Assembly (NCBI GenBank): GCA_021229015.1
Contig: CM037788.1
Location: forward strand, 50,407,040 to 50,471,039
Source of the DNA: Solen grandis
Lineage: Eukaryota; Mollusca; Bivalvia; Adapedonta; Solenidae
Reading direction: 5' to 3'
DNA: 64,000 nt
Position numbers and translations under genes: made by a program. The notes under the pieces were generated by a model that made no database searches, had not been told where the DNA came from, and worked only from the letters and a program-made list of their open reading frames with translations. Shown here piece by piece: positions 33,637 to 46,495 of the stretch; within the stretch, counting starts at the first letter, position 1, and each line of letters starts with the position of its first letter.

Positions 33637-33690
33637 TTTTAGTTTAAACATATTTTATTGCCATACATACTTACATACATACATACAAAG
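33637..33690 (-). mobile_element. LINE 3'-end fragment
   Basis: Read on the minus strand, a TATG-type microsatellite is followed by GCAATAAAATATGTTTAAAC. The LINE at the right edge of the window also has AATAAAAATATGTTTAAAC near 63250. A shared 3' terminus with a polyadenylation-signal-like word points to a heavily 5'-truncated LINE copy. Confidence 0.5.
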
Positions 33691-34786
33691 AACAAACCAA
33701 AAAGAAGAATGCAAATGGGTCTATTTAGATGAAGTTTTAGTTTCAAAACAATCTCAGCAGTATTTATTTCAATTGTTTTATGACACGGTATTTATGTAAT
33801 ATCTTCAACAGTTACGGGGATGGTGGGGTCGGGCAAATTAAAAGATAATATGAACTATGAAAAACAATGCCTGCTTGAAAAATATGATGTTATTTCAGTC
33901 GCTCGGTCAATGCAGAACAGTTGCCGTGGACTAAAACCATTTATTTAACAACATAAACTTTCACAACTCTCTATGAATTCCATTTAATCTTCCTACAAGT
34001 TTAAAGGTTTCACAAGAATGTGGCATTAATGGTCATTCTGCCCGGCCCATTCACTGAACACTTTTCTAATTACTATGACTTATCTTTTTTATTGGTATAT
34101 GTGCTGGCTCAGAGTGAGTATCACCGAGTTCAATTAGTAAGGCTACATGCAAAACATGACGTAATTATCCACCCGCCCATTAAGTCCTAATCTCATCAGG
34201 GGAGAGAATCAGAACTCGTCGTACTCTTCATTTTGTAAACAAAAGCCGCCATCTTGGAAAGCAAAATGTATATTTTTGTCAAGCAATGATTTTTACTTAG
34301 AAGATACTTACCTTATAAAGGCCTAGCAGTCATGTATACTAATGCAGACTCACTGTTAAACAAACGTTCAGAATACTATAAGGTCACTTAATGGACCCAA
34401 ACCAATATGACCTTATAATGGTGACAGAAATTCTTCCAGAAACCAGTTCCACGTTAGATGCCCGTGAATTTAAAATTGACAGTTATGAGGTTTTTACCTC
34501 CGATATAAATAAAGGAAAAGGCGTTGCAATTCATATAAAAAAAAAAAAAGCCAACTGTTGAATATCTTTCCAGTGACCACTTTGGGGTGCAAAGTAAAAC
34601 TGAGTGGAACGAACATCCTTTTGATCGGCCGTGGTCTATAGGAAACCATCATCAGGATCTGAAAATAACAAAAAGCTTCAAGGACTGTTAACAAAAGTCA
34701 GGAGTACACAGGAAAGGACGCAGTTCTGATTCCCAGCCCTGCTCATGTACACACTCATATATCTAGACCACACAGATCATTTTATT
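33691..34786. other. Unassigned AT-rich stretch
   Basis: No repeat pair or exon supported. Confidence 0.4.
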
Positions 34787-35204
34787 ATGGTGGCATTTTC
34801 TGCAAGCCACTTATCCACTTAGCTTGTAGAAACTTTTTCTGAAAAATTATCACATATTCAGTTATTATCAAGCAAGTAGAAAATTTTCAAGTTATCTACT
34901 TAGGTACGAGTATCTTAACAGGACTAAATTGTCTGTTAGTGCCCACTACTGCCAATCACATATTCACTTAGGTTAACTGGATATCGTGTTTTTTTCCAGA
35001 TAATTATGTGAAAATATTCCTATTCTCACATATTTTAATGACTAACTTGAAAAAAGCGAGATATCCAGTTATCTTAAGTGAATATATAGCTGGCAGTAGT
35101 GGGAACTACCAGGCATATATCATACTAACTGGATATGTGACAATTTTTCAGAAAAGTTTCGACATAGATAAATGGATAAGTGGCTGGCAGAAATATGCCA
35201 CCAT
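34787..35204. mobile_element. Palindromic MITE with near-8-bp target duplication
   Basis: Ends ATGGTGGCA and TGCCACCAT, continuing inward as TTTCTGC and GCCACTTATCCA on both sides for about 80 bp. A second inverted pair (CCCACTACTGCCA at 34941 and TGGCAGTAGTGGGA at 35092) lies inside, so most of the 418 bp folds into one long hairpin. Flanks are ATTTTATT and ATTTTATG (7 of 8 identical), which fits an hAT-type insertion. Confidence 0.75.
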
Positions 35205-35419
35205 ATTTTATGCAATATTTTCTTTTTCAAATTTTAAACGAAATGCAAGCATTTAATTGGAAAATTCAGTCGGACAAACTGTAAATATAGTCTATTGCTG
35301 AACTTTCAAATTATCTTTCATAATATGAGTTATATTTTCAGTGATACTTGTAAAGTTCTTATCTTCCGAAGTTCTGTCCATGTTCAATCGGAACGGCCGT
35401 ACACACTTGTAAACATTTA
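35205..35419. other. Spacer
   Basis: Nothing recognised. Confidence 0.4.
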
Positions 35420-36384
35420 CAGTCGAGACTCGTTATCTCGACATCAACGAAATCATCATTCTTATGTCGAGATATGAATATGTCGACATTTGATTTTACA
35501 TGTACCTGGAAACATGTGTCATTTTACGAAATGAAGTGTATAAAGCCCCATATACCTAATAAAAAATACTCGTTTCATATATATGTTTAGCTTAAACTGA
35601 GTTTTGTTGAAGTGGATGATGCAAGTTTCTTTCAGTATACTCGCTGTTTATACTACCAAATGGCGTCGACTGTAGATCATCGGTGTCGAAAAACTAGTTC
35701 ACAATTTTTATAATTAAGTTATAACGTGTATGATTGCAGTTAAATTAATGGTGTAATTGACACTAATTGCCCTGGTTGGGGATGTAGCAACGTTATATGT
35801 CGCAACTAAAGCTAAATGTTGCAAAACCTCCTGACGTTATATGCCGCAAAATGCACTGCCGCTATATGTCTCAACATCAACGCTAAATGTCGCACTCCTT
35901 TATAAGTGGAAATTAATAATCCCACAGAACAACATACTATAGAATCACAGTGCCAGACAATCATTAATATTCATTTCGAGTTGTTTCCCTTTTGAATAGG
36001 TCAGAGTGGAATCTCACGGAGACTATAGTCAACACGGAGCAGTTAGGGCAAGTTCAAACGGAACAGTTGGGACAATTACACACGGAACAGTTTGAAAATT
36101 GAAATTTTTATACTCTATCTTCACTTCATTTTTTTCTTTTTCTCCCTGGAACAACTTTGAATAAGAAATGGGTCTTGTTTTTCAAGTTTTCAAGTTTTCA
36201 AGTTAAAAGTACAAATGATTATGGAGTTCAGAGGATCAGTGGATGGAATGTAGGTCCTTTTCAAAACTTAAATAAATGAACGATTAAAAAGAATAATATA
36301 ATTACAAAGTAACAAATTAAATAGCCAATAAAATAAATAGATAATTTTAACACTTAATTATTATACACTTATTTTGATTTTCAC

Positions 36385-36466
36385 CTCAGGGTTTCAACCC
36401 ACGCGGAGTGATACTGAGAGGAGTGGTAGACGGAGTCGCTACCACTGCGCCACTTGGAAGCCTTGT
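36385..36466 (-). repeat. tRNA-derived SINE head, minus strand
   Basis: On the minus strand, A box GTGGCGCAGTGGTAGCG and B box GTGGGTTGAAACCC are spaced as in a tRNA gene. The ends do not form an acceptor stem, so it is a tRNA-derived repeat of a different family from 2021. Confidence 0.5.
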
Positions 36467-36543
36467 AAGTGTAATAAGAACACCTATAACATTATCCTGG
36501 GCTGTTTAATAAAACGATTCGTTTGATAAAAAAAAACAACAAC

Positions 36544-36563
36544 ACACACACACACACACAAAC
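36544..36563. repeat. CA microsatellite
   Basis: About nine CA repeats after AAC units. Confidence 0.9.
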
Positions 36564-37930
36564 ACACGCTATTTTGTAATTACTGAGTTAGCTTGTTGTA
36601 TTTTGTTGAACTTCTGAAATAGCTCTGTATATAACATAATTAAACGAAATAATAAATATCTATTTTCATGAAAAACAAAAACATTTAAAATGTAGATTCA
36701 ACTAATACCCGTTCGAAAGATATTACAAGTGAGGTGTATAGAGTGTGGATTATGAAAGAAGTCTGGCCCCAAGTAAGTTTCTGCACAAATCAGACTTTTC
36801 CTAACGTTCGCGTAAGGCGAACTCAATCGGCCTTTACCGTTGTACGGTTTAGGTCTCAATTCAAGCATGATCCTGGTCGTGGGTTCTCATGCAAAGTGTT
36901 CATCTTTCTTTGTTTCCAGTCTTACTTCATTTTAAACTTTGTTGTTATATAGTCACTTTTATAAAAAAAAACTCCGTCTCATACATTTACTATTCCCTCT
37001 GGTAGTCTCTTCTTCACTAGCAGCATTTTTTTTCACGACGTTTTTCTTTTTCATCTCTCCTGTAATGCCTCTTTCTTGAAAAAAGTCATACATCCATCTC
37101 TTCACACACATTCTCCTTCAAAGTCTCAGTTTACATTTCATCTTTCCCCAATAATATCCCTCAGTCTTCATTTGATTCTGTATATTTATCAGGAAGCCGG
37201 TAGAGTATTTGAAAGAGGGAATAGTTTATGAAATGGAATGACTGTGAAAGATGGATTGCCAGAGGGAAGAACTTGCTCTAACTGCTCCGCGTGTTTGTAC
37301 TGTTGACTATAGTCTGCGAGATTCCACTCTTACCTATTCAAAAGGGAAACAACTCGATAAGAATATTAACGATTGTCTGGCACTGTGATTCTATCCCCCC
37401 CACCCCCGATTTTTATCTTGACATTATATATCTTCAAAATATTTTTTAATCCTAAGACATGCACTTTCAATTTAAAATTAAACCTAACGGACAGTATTAC
37501 GAATGAGTTACGGACACATAAAACAAAAATGTCCGTAACGGCCAATGTTTTTGTATAAGGGTATATATTTATATACAGGAGCGTCGTATCGAATAAAAAA
37601 AAATGTATGAATTTTTTTTTTCAGCCGCTTTCCGAGACAGCAGGTCATCTTTGATATTGAGTATACGCATTATTTCAAATCATTATTATGTTCACAAATA
37701 GATGTAGAATAAAATCTAAACATGTTTTAACTAATTAAAATACTTTGGCCTAGGACGGTAAGTGTCTATGAAAGAGAAAGTCAGCAATAAACAATAAAGG
37801 CTCATTATGCTCCCAAAAGCAGTATATAATATACTTCGGACAGAAAAGCAAAGTGTGTGCTACAGATTTGTTACGAGATGCAATCTGCACATACTCGTTG
37901 ACAACAAAATTACTACAATGCATAAGTAAT

Positions 37931-38092
37931 TACGGAAGCGCTGGGGGGACATTATGCACGCTAAGGAATAGTATAGAAAAGTCTGACGTGATAAGTCTTA
38001 AATCTCAAATAATAAGTCTTAACTCTTAAGTACTTAGTCTTAAGTCTTAAATGCCAACTGTTAAGTCATAATGTCCCCCCAGCGCTTCCGTA
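37931..38092. mobile_element. Short MITE with perfect 25-bp TIRs
   Basis: The ends TACGGAAGCGCTGGGGGGAC and GTCCCCCCAGCGCTTCCGTA are perfect inverted repeats extended by ATTATG/CATAAT. They are flanked by AGTAAT on each side (37925-37930 and 38093-38098). The 162-bp body carries AAGTCTTAA-type tandem words (37999-38060). Perfect ends suggest a recent insertion. Confidence 0.8.
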
Positions 38093-39104
38093 AGTAATAA
38101 ATAGCATTTTACTAAAGTTCATTCAATTGTTTACAAAAATAAACTAAATATGCATATTTCGCATATCCTCGTCAATTTTCGATAGACACTCCGTATGTCT
38201 CCGTTAACGAATCATGAGTGCATAAATTGTTAACATAGTAGATAAACAAATTGTGACTTCAAATTCAAATTATTTCCGTGAAAAACAACAACAACAAAAC
38301 ACCCCCCCCCCCCAAAAAAAAGAAAAGATTTGTTTTTATCTAAATATCACGAAATCCTAATTTATTGCATGCCAAAAAGGGTAATCGTTCTTGGTGGCTC
38401 GATACTTAAAACATTTTGGTGGTCCACGGTGCTGTTAGGGTTGTACGCCGGATTCCGGGATACATCAATTTATTTCATGTAAACCAATGAAGTACTTAGT
38501 TCTATCAGTTGAATATTTTCATATTGTCACCGCACGTGCAGTGAGTGATATATTTCATATCACCACTGTCTCCAGTTTGCTGTGGTGAAAGAAAATTGGC
38601 TATGTTTTCCCAATTTTAAGTGAAATCACAATATACGTATTTGTATTAATTTTTTGTTGTTGTTGAAATAAGATCGTCAACTTGTATCGATTATTTGGTC
38701 GAATTTTCTAAAACTGTTATCGTACTCCATTATCAGTTAGCAAAGAAAACTTCAAACCGGTATAATTTTTATGTTTGTGAACGTAACATAGCCTTGTAGG
38801 TTTTCATTTTCTAAGAACGAAATCAAAAAGATTGTGATGATCTAATTTAATTAATTCAAAATGTGCTTGTTTTTCGTAGATATAGAATATATCTAACCTC
38901 AAAGTGATATTATTTCGAATTAATATCTTTTTTTCGATGAGATATACTCCATATCTACTCAAAACAAACAATTTCTATATCTCGAACTGGCACAGTAAAG
39001 ACTGGGCCTTTACGGTCGTGCCCGGTTCATCCCGGTAACCCCTAGCTCACTGTTACGGGATACGTCGGGAGCTTAAACCAGGTCAGTAATACTACAAAAG
39101 AGTG
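38093..39104. other. Interior of the nested element, unassigned
   Basis: A C run at 38302 and an AAC/CAAC patch are visible. Otherwise no recognised content. Confidence 0.35.
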
Positions 39105-39339
39105 CTCATATAGGGGTGCGACATTTAGCGTTGATGTTGAGACATATAGCGGCAGTGCATTTTTTTTGCGACATTTGGCGTCACAGATGCGACATATAAT
39201 GTGAGGAGGTTTTGCGACATTTAGTGCTGGTTGCGACATTTAACGTTGCTACAGGGGACATACATGTAATTTAAGAGAGTGTGATACTGTATTTTCGCAC
39301 GTCCGTGAGCTTGTCGGCACGTGTCGAAATTTAACAGAA

Positions 39340-40830
39340 CAGAACATAGATTTAATTTAACTTGTACATACGTACATCGTTATACAAATATTTTACAAAT
39401 AATACTTGATATAGAGTCACGTAAAGTTGGATTGACATTCCATATCTAAATACTCTTGAAATAGTATAAATATAGACATATGTGTGTAGATTTAAACTGT
39501 CAATCTACATTGACTCATAAAATATAAAGATAAATCCCTAGGATGTTAAGTTTTGTGTGATTTTTATGTTAATACAAATATCTAAGATAGCGTTTAAAAA
39601 ATTATTTCTCAAAACATGTGCATTTTGTAAATACATTGCAAAATTATTAAATATTTTCTTATCCTGACATTGCAATGACTCTATAAATTTGAACATACTA
39701 GCTTTATTGTAAAAAATATTTTGATATGAATTTCTTACGTATTTGTTCAAAACATGGATATTTGAGTACAAAATGAAATTCGTCTTCAATATCAAGACTG
39801 TTACACATTGACAATAACGTTCGTTTCTGGGAATTACATTTCCTCCATATCTTCCTGTTTGGATTCTTAATGAGTGTGATGAAACATGTAATCTTGTAAG
39901 TGTTGGTCTAATATGAAATGGAATAAATCAAGATAATTCTCATAACCAAAATGTGTTTTACAATTATTATTACAATTATTATAAACATTGGATCGTTCCA
40001 TATATGTGTAAAACCATAGTCATTTAACAATTTCCGTACATTTGATACCCAATTTGTATGACCATTTTAACAATCATAAAGTGCTAAATTATACACTTTT
40101 TTGACAAAAATATTTTCATTTGATAATATCTTAAACCAGTATTTAATTATCTTAGTTAATCGGGTTATATACAAAGGGTATCTACCCAATTCACCGTATA
40201 CTGCAGTAGAACATGCATTATTTCTTACTTTAAGGATTGACTTACTGAATTTTAAATGTATTGATTCCATTTTTTTATTTCGTGTTTCCCAATATTTCTA
40301 CTAAGAAATAAGATTTATAGATCCAACAAATGAATCAAACAATTGAAATTTTTTAATGCCTTAACACTTAAATATTCCGGATTTAATAAAAATGTACCCG
40401 TGTAGTTAAGAACATTTCCCAAGTAATTAAAATTATCAACAACTTCTGAATTTTCTCCGTTATATACCAATTTTCGTTTTGATGAACCTTTCCCCTTTTC
40501 TAAAAAAACATTCTTTTGTTGTCGTTGTATTTACTACAAGTACCCAATTCGAGCAATAATTATGAAGCAAATTTAATTTCTGTTGCATTTATGCAGGATT
40601 TTTACCTATTATAATCATATCATCTACAAACAAAAGTAAAATAAGAGATATAACATCTACTTGTATACCTGAGTTAACTTCATCCTATAGATACAGTTCA
40701 AAGTAATCTATAAATAGCGAAAATAAGATCGGCGAATGAATTTCACCTTGTCTTAAGCCAATTGCATATTGAAAAAAGTCTGCAAAAGAATTACAATTTA
40801 CAATAAGACATTGTTTCAAGTGAGAATACC
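39340..40830 (-). pseudogene. Dead LINE (non-LTR retrotransposon) fragment
   Basis: Reading leftward on the minus strand, reverse-transcriptase motifs appear: GLRQGEIHSPILFSLF at about 40700-40760, then the catalytic-box variant LLLFVDDMII near 40620-40640 (FVDD in place of FADD/YADD). Next comes ELGRYPLYITRL...YWFKIL at 40110-40200, then a Cys-poor C-terminal part ending near 39538. Several stops and frame shifts break it, and the 5' half is missing at about 40830. It sits inside the pogo-like element. Such fragments are typical 5'-truncated insertions. Confidence 0.78.
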
Positions 40831-41005
40831 CATCGGGATCAAAGAAATACGTCGAGGTATAAAAATTGTCGGAATACAAAATGTCGAGATAAAAATGGAT
40901 TTTATATTTGTTTTAACAGAGAAAAAAGTCGGGATTTTTAAAGTATTTCGATGTAAACTCTAAATGTCGAGATTCGCAATGGCGACATAACGAGTCTCAA
41001 CTGTA

Positions 41006-41649
41006 GTTTGTTTACAAAAGAACTCATGCGGGACAATGCTGTATACCCCTAAAACATATCAGTTTATATCCGCTTTACGCTGTAGAAAGAATCAAGCACA
41101 GGATTAAATACAAACCGTTTTTCCCGTGTTATAGTGATGGATATTTTACAAAGTTACTTAAAAGCAATAGTGGGGTAAGTTTTTGTTTTGATATTTAGGC
41201 ATTTATTTGTAAATGCTTCTTTTTTTTTATAGAAAAATAATATCCTTGACGAACAGCAAACAGGTCTGGTGGAGGTGGAGGAACAAAAGTGTGGTCAAAC
41301 GAAGAACTGAAAATAAACATGGAATTTAAGCTGTGATTAGATGTGTGTATGATAAAGGCTTACACCGAATAGACGGATATCAAAATTACATGCATTTCAT
41401 TGATTAAAAAACCATGTCCAACACAGTTACCTTGAAGCATTTCTATGCAAAGATTATTTTTTTTTATTATTTGCAGCTAATTATTTTTTTTTAGATTTTA
41501 GAGAAAAAAATATAAGATAATTTGATGGTAATTCGAAAATATACAGTGTATATACAAAATAGTTTATAAACAAATTCTATTGCCAATTACAAAATATTGA
41601 TATAATTTAAAAACAAAAACGACATTACAGTTGTTGACAAAAGGCTCAA
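41006..41649. other. Unassigned AT-rich stretch
   Basis: No feature recognised. Confidence 0.4.
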
Positions 41650-41833
41650 TTAACCCTTTCCCTCATAGAGGAAACCATGAAAAGACCTATGCAAACAACA
41701 TAAAACCAGATCAGCCTGCGAGTAACTCGCAGGCTGATCAGGTTTTATGCTGTTCGCTGCTCCTCAGTGGTCTGGAAATGAGGCTTTAATTAATTTAATT
41801 TAAAAAATGAGTCTATATGAGGGAAAGGGTTAA
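41650..41833 (+). mobile_element. piggyBac-like MITE, copy D
   Basis: TTAA-bounded and the shortest copy (184 bp). Same orientation as copy B. The internal palindrome is intact. Confidence 0.88.
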
Positions 41834-44049
41834 GTTCCCAAACTTAGATTCGACTCTTTTCTGATGCGACAGTGTGAGATTCCTTTTATCAAATTAAAAG
41901 CAAAGCAAAAACAAATGGCACAGATAGACATAGAGGGGTATGTTAAAATAATGCTAACAACATTTGATGCCAGATTTTAACAAGAAATATATTTCAATAA
42001 TAAAAGATATTCGTCGTTGATGGGGATCAAAGTAATGGAGAATCCCGTCTTTCATTCGCAGACGGCGAAAAAGACTAATAATAGTATAATAAGCAGGTAT
42101 TTATAACTTTCGGTTCGAAACAAGTCCCGATGTGAATCTAAGAGAAATACATGTATGTAGATAAAACAACTGCACACACACACACACACACACACCAAAG
42201 AAACTGTTATTCAAAACTGTTATTCTGTCCGAATTCTTAAGTAATGTTTCATGAATACGAAGCATACATTTCAGTTAGTTAAACAAACAATCTTGCCTAT
42301 GTACAGGCATTTTCTACCAATGAAAATATTCATATGGTCTCATTTTGTGTCATCATCCGTAAACAGGTTAAAATTGAGGTTAGAAAGCTACGCCGGAAAA
42401 AATTAGTTCGGCTAACAAAAAGTATTCAATGATCCTGAACACAGTCTCAAGAAATGCAGATAATTTTTCTTGGAGTAGAGAAAATTGGTAAACACCAGTG
42501 TACCAGTTTCTGGAATTCGTCTAATCCTTGTGGACTAAACTTGACTCAATTTGCTGATATACAACATGATACTGGATAACAGCAGGCTATGAAACATCTC
42601 TGAAGGAAACTCTTGAAAGTCCGACCCCAAAAAGCCTGGTTTCACGTTGGAGCACACTTCATTGGTTGATGAACAGTGCTGGTTAAAAAAAATCGAAAAC
42701 ATTTTTTTTAATTCTCAACGTATTTTAAACTGTACTTGTTAATGTAAAATATGAAAAAATGTACGTGAAGAAAAAGTGAAAATAGTTTTACCTCCATTCC
42801 ATTTTCAAATCTGAATATTCTGAATCACGTGTAAGGTTCACAAACAGATCTGTGTCAGAGTTTCCATAGTTTAATTATAAACCTTTATGCATATATAGAA
42901 TAAATGCAATAAGAATAAAAAATTATACATAAAATATCATAAAGAGTTTTAACATAGTTTAAGGGTAAGAAGTTCTGATTAGTTTTTTTTTTTCTTTCTC
43001 TCTTTTCTCTTAGTGTTTGTTTTCCGTTTTAAGGTAAGATGGGTATTGTATCTTTAAAGATTTGATTTCTGGAACTAATGTAGACACGCATCCATACTGA
43101 TGATTAAAAACCCGTGTTTAGTAAATAATTAATATTGTAAATATATATGATCTTAACAAATGATATAATTACAAATATTTGACTAGAAAGGTTGAGTATG
43201 TCTGTATGACATTTAATTTTAATAGATCAAAAAGTGAAATCAAGGTTGCCATCATTTGTTTGTAATTAATATTCATCAGAGATTGTTCATGTCCTTCTGA
43301 AGCGCAAAGTACTGGTCCAATCCAGGAACCATCGAGAAGAATAAACATACATTGTAAGAGCATATTTCCTTATCGACGTGAAAATAAATAAGTTTAAAAA
43401 GTTGAAAACCTAATGTTCAGTGGTTTCAATGTGATGCAGTGTATATGTAAGAGGCTTCATAACAGGAGATACTGCAGAATATTATATTGATACATAAGTG
43501 AAATCTGAATAAAGCACACAGACATGCGGATACGCCCCCCTCCACTCACACACATACGCAGTACTCAGAAAAGAAAAAGACTGTCGATACCTGTGATGAA
43601 CATCGTCAAGCCAAGCGTGGAGAAAGAGAAAGATATTCTTTTTCTTCCTGAGCCATTGTATATTCACAGCATAAGGTAGACTGTCTGGACGGTTTATTCA
43701 CATTCAATACACAGTAGATGCGTCTTAACTATCTTAATCTTCTTAGGGTGCTTAATCTAGTATAAAGTACTTTATGTTTGGACAACTTATTGGAAATCGT
43801 AAGTAGGTCATTATGTTTCCATCCTTATCATAATAGTCCGTATAGAAATACTAAATACAAGAAAGTTTTATAATATTTTATCAAAATCATGATAAGAAAG
43901 TGTAGAGTTAAGTAAGTGTGTATCAATCCCTTCACTATCAGAACGTCAAAATATACTATAATAACTAGAAAAATTTAACAATGATAATAACCGTAACCCT
44001 AATGTTACATTAATACCCTCTTCAATACTTAGATACCTGAATTATGTTA
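41834..44049. other. Unassigned AT-rich stretch
   Basis: It contains a CA microsatellite at 42174-42195. I found no TIR pairs or exon-like blocks. Minus-strand open frames at 43169-43667 lack recognisable motifs. Confidence 0.4.
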
Positions 44050-44400
44050 CTGTAACTATAAGTTTTCGTTGGCATCAAATTTCGTGGATTCTGGTATAAG
44101 GTCAAATTCGAGGTACACATATTAGTGGATATATGTTCTAGGACAAACAAGATATACCTATTAGGTAGTTTTCGTTGAGATTAATATTCGTGGATAAAGC
44201 AGTCAACGAAATCGACGAAAATTAATTTCCCACGAAAATTAATGATTCTACAGTAATTTGTGTAAATAATTTCTGTTTGATTGCCTTGGTTACGTCAGGA
44301 AATGTTTAATCTACTGTGAAATCATTAATTTCCGTGGGACACTTATTTTCGTCGATTTCATGGAGGGTTTTATCCATGAATATTAAGGGGTTGCTGTCAA
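44050..44400. mobile_element. MITE pair or one long-TIR MITE
   Basis: The strongest inverted pair is 44212-44255 (TCGACGAAAATTAATTTCCC to CTACAGTA) against 44312-44356 (TACTGTGAAATCATTAATTT to TTTTCGTCGA), around a 56-bp middle. Outside it, TTTCGTTGAGATTAATATTCG-like words repeat to the left (44050-44210). This is either one element with a spacer or two copies of one MITE inserted tail to tail. Confidence 0.6.
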
Positions 44401-45884
44401 CCCAAAGTGGGTGGGGGTTGTGAAGTTATTTTTTTTTTTACAGTAAATCATGTTTTTTTTCTCTCAGTAATACTCAGTATACAAATTCATTTCATATAAG
44501 AGAATACAGTTTGCAAAGGGCTTTCAGATTTGGCTTCACATTTAAAGAAAATATTACTTGTCACATCCTCATCTTGCATGTACCCAATCAACACCATTTG
44601 CTGTCTTGGCTGAAAAACAAACACACTGCTACATAGTCCATTGTCCATTTAACAATGTGTGAAAAAATAATTAAAATTCAATAACCTATTCAAGAGAAAA
44701 ATGTATTTTTCCAGATATTCCCAAAGGTCAATAACATGTGGAAAAGAAAGGAGGTATGGTGAACAAAAAAGTGCCACAACGCACGAAAATAGTGATATAT
44801 ATTGATTAAGCAGCAATCCTTATGTACATTGATTATTACGCGACTATTTCAGCATTGAATTAAGATAAATGTGAAATAAAGAGTAACATTATAAGGCTTC
44901 TACGATCAGTAGGTCTAAAATAATGATTCAAATGTAATTCGTGTAGAAAACACCGGAAACATATTTAAGGGCGTATGTGACAGTTTGCTACATTTTCCAT
45001 ATAGACAAAGAAAGAAAATTTAAACTGTTCAATAGAATCATAAAAGAAACATTTTTATGGAAAAAAATCGGGGTCACCGTCCTACTTTTTAAGTTATCTG
45101 CCCCTGAATGTGATATTTTAGCACTTTTAGGCTATATTCAAGGGCTGATAACTTAAAACTAACTTAAATTAAATATTACTGATACCTTATATTATTTCTT
45201 ATTAATTCTTGTGATTTCATTTCAAGTCATTATGCAAAATTTGAAACCAGTTGATCTTATAGAAGTTCTGTTATGTTTAAAACTGTAAATATATTGCATT
45301 TTTTAAAAAGGAGAATTTGAGAAAATTATATTTGCATGATGTTAAAATCATTCGCATAGAATTTCTACAAATTTTGTACAGAGACAGTGAATAAAGTACT
45401 CAACATCGATTTTGAAACCTAATGAGATGTTGTTTGCCATTATTTGAGTTATCTGCCCATGAATATGGCCTAAAAATAACATATTTTGATTATGAATATA
45501 TTTCGGATTAGACATGGTATTCGGATAACTCATAAGTTTCTGTGATGGGGTTGGATCGTTATTTTGCAGCTGATTACATTGAGTAAATGACGGCAATGCT
45601 GCGGACAATACGCGGGAGTAGAACATATGGATTTATGTGTATTAACTTTTTTTCGAACCGGGAAAATCATTGGGATAAGTCGTTCCAGGAGCTGATGGCG
45701 ACACATCACAGTCCAGTCTAGTGATTGGGTTCTTACACACAAACTGTTGAATTAAGTAAAGAAAATTGGGTTGTATACAAAATACAACGCATTGTGTTTT
45801 TCGCAATTCTACAAGACGACGCAGTTAATAGATGTAGAAGATGACGGGCCTAATATGTTGAGATGGTAACTGGTGTTTAAAGTT
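44401..45884. other. Unassigned AT-rich stretch
   Basis: Two similar segments containing AGTTATCTGCCC(C/A)TGAAT occur at about 45095 and 45448. No gene recognised. Confidence 0.35.
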
Positions 45885-46495
45885 GATTGTGGGGAACTCA
45901 AACAAAAAAGCAAAGTCGAGAAAGGGTTAGAAATAGTAAAGGGGGCATAAAGACAACAAGTGGGAAGAGGTTCAAAATGAAAAAGACAGCTGCAGTTATT
46001 GAAAATCTTGAAACCAAACTAGCCCCGTTGTTACTAACTTATCAAATTACCCTGCAAACAACCACTAGTGAAAGTCCAGCATTTCAAGCTAATGGACCGA
46101 AGATTGAAGACCTGATCTGACTTAGTAAAGGCACAAAATCAACTTCCGCGAAAGAAGATACAAAATGACAGATATTCGCCATTTCAGCGAGAGTGGAATA
46201 TGTACTTTAAAGGCGTTGCAAGGAATAAGTGGATTCCGGCATGTGTAAATGCAAATACAGGACCAGTGTCATATAAAATGTAGCATTTCAGACAGACAAA
46301 TGGTTCAGAAACGTGTTGATCATATTCGGATATTGCAAACCTCCATGTCGGTGGAAGAGGATGATTCCATGCATCCCATTGATGGGTCAACTGATCCGGC
46401 GCCTGACGACCGCCCAGCTTGTCCAGACCTGGCAGTACCTCGGAGGTCCATCTGTACCAGCTGGCAATCCAGATACTTAGACGATTGCTAAGAGG
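45885..46495 (+). pseudogene. Dead Gypsy-type LTR retrotransposon fragment (integrase C-terminus)
   Basis: Separate frames of the plus strand carry pieces typical of the end of a Gypsy/Metaviridae polyprotein. They are a TTTSESPA-type segment (about 46060), KWIPACVNANTGPVSYKM (about 46225-46280) and, in another frame, MVQKRVDHIR (about 46300-46330). TGPVSYK and the K-R-H/V-D-H-I-R word belong to the integrase C-terminal chromodomain-like region. Stops and at least two frame changes make it non-functional. LTRs were not located. Confidence 0.6.

Larger units (their letters stand above)
35940..37393. mobile_element. Innermost TIR element with about 115-bp arms
   Basis: The left arm 35940-36056 (TAGAATCACAGTGCCAGACA, GAGTTGTTTCCCTTTTGAAT) is mirrored at 37269-37393 with high identity. 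The arms end at CAGTTAGGGCAAG. No coding sequence. It contains a tRNA-SINE head. This is the third level of nesting. Confidence 0.75.
35783..39253. mobile_element. Inverted-repeat element nested in the pogo-like element
   Basis: Ends TGTAGCAACGTTATATGTCG and CGACATTTAACGTTGCTACA are inverted copies. Each arm is about 125-150 bp and contains several variants of TAAATGTCGCA, so the termini are themselves tandem repeats. Another TIR element and a MITE lie inside. The superfamily is not clear. Confidence 0.68.
35420..41003. mobile_element. pogo/Tigger-like element with nested insertions
   Basis: Termini are CAGTCGAGACTCGTTATCTC (left) and CATAACGAGTCTCAACTG (right), inverted copies of each other, flanked by TA on both sides (35418-35419 and 41004-41005) as in Tc1/mariner-pogo elements. 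Both arms repeat TCGAGAT/GTCGACAT-type words further in. The 5.6-kb span is inflated by an inverted-repeat element (35783-39253) and a LINE (39340-40830). No transposase was recognised, so the host element is a non-autonomous one. Confidence 0.7.

Noticed and set aside
45885..46495. Active LTR retrotransposon
   Set aside because: Multiple stops and frame changes, and no LTRs found. Only an old fragment.
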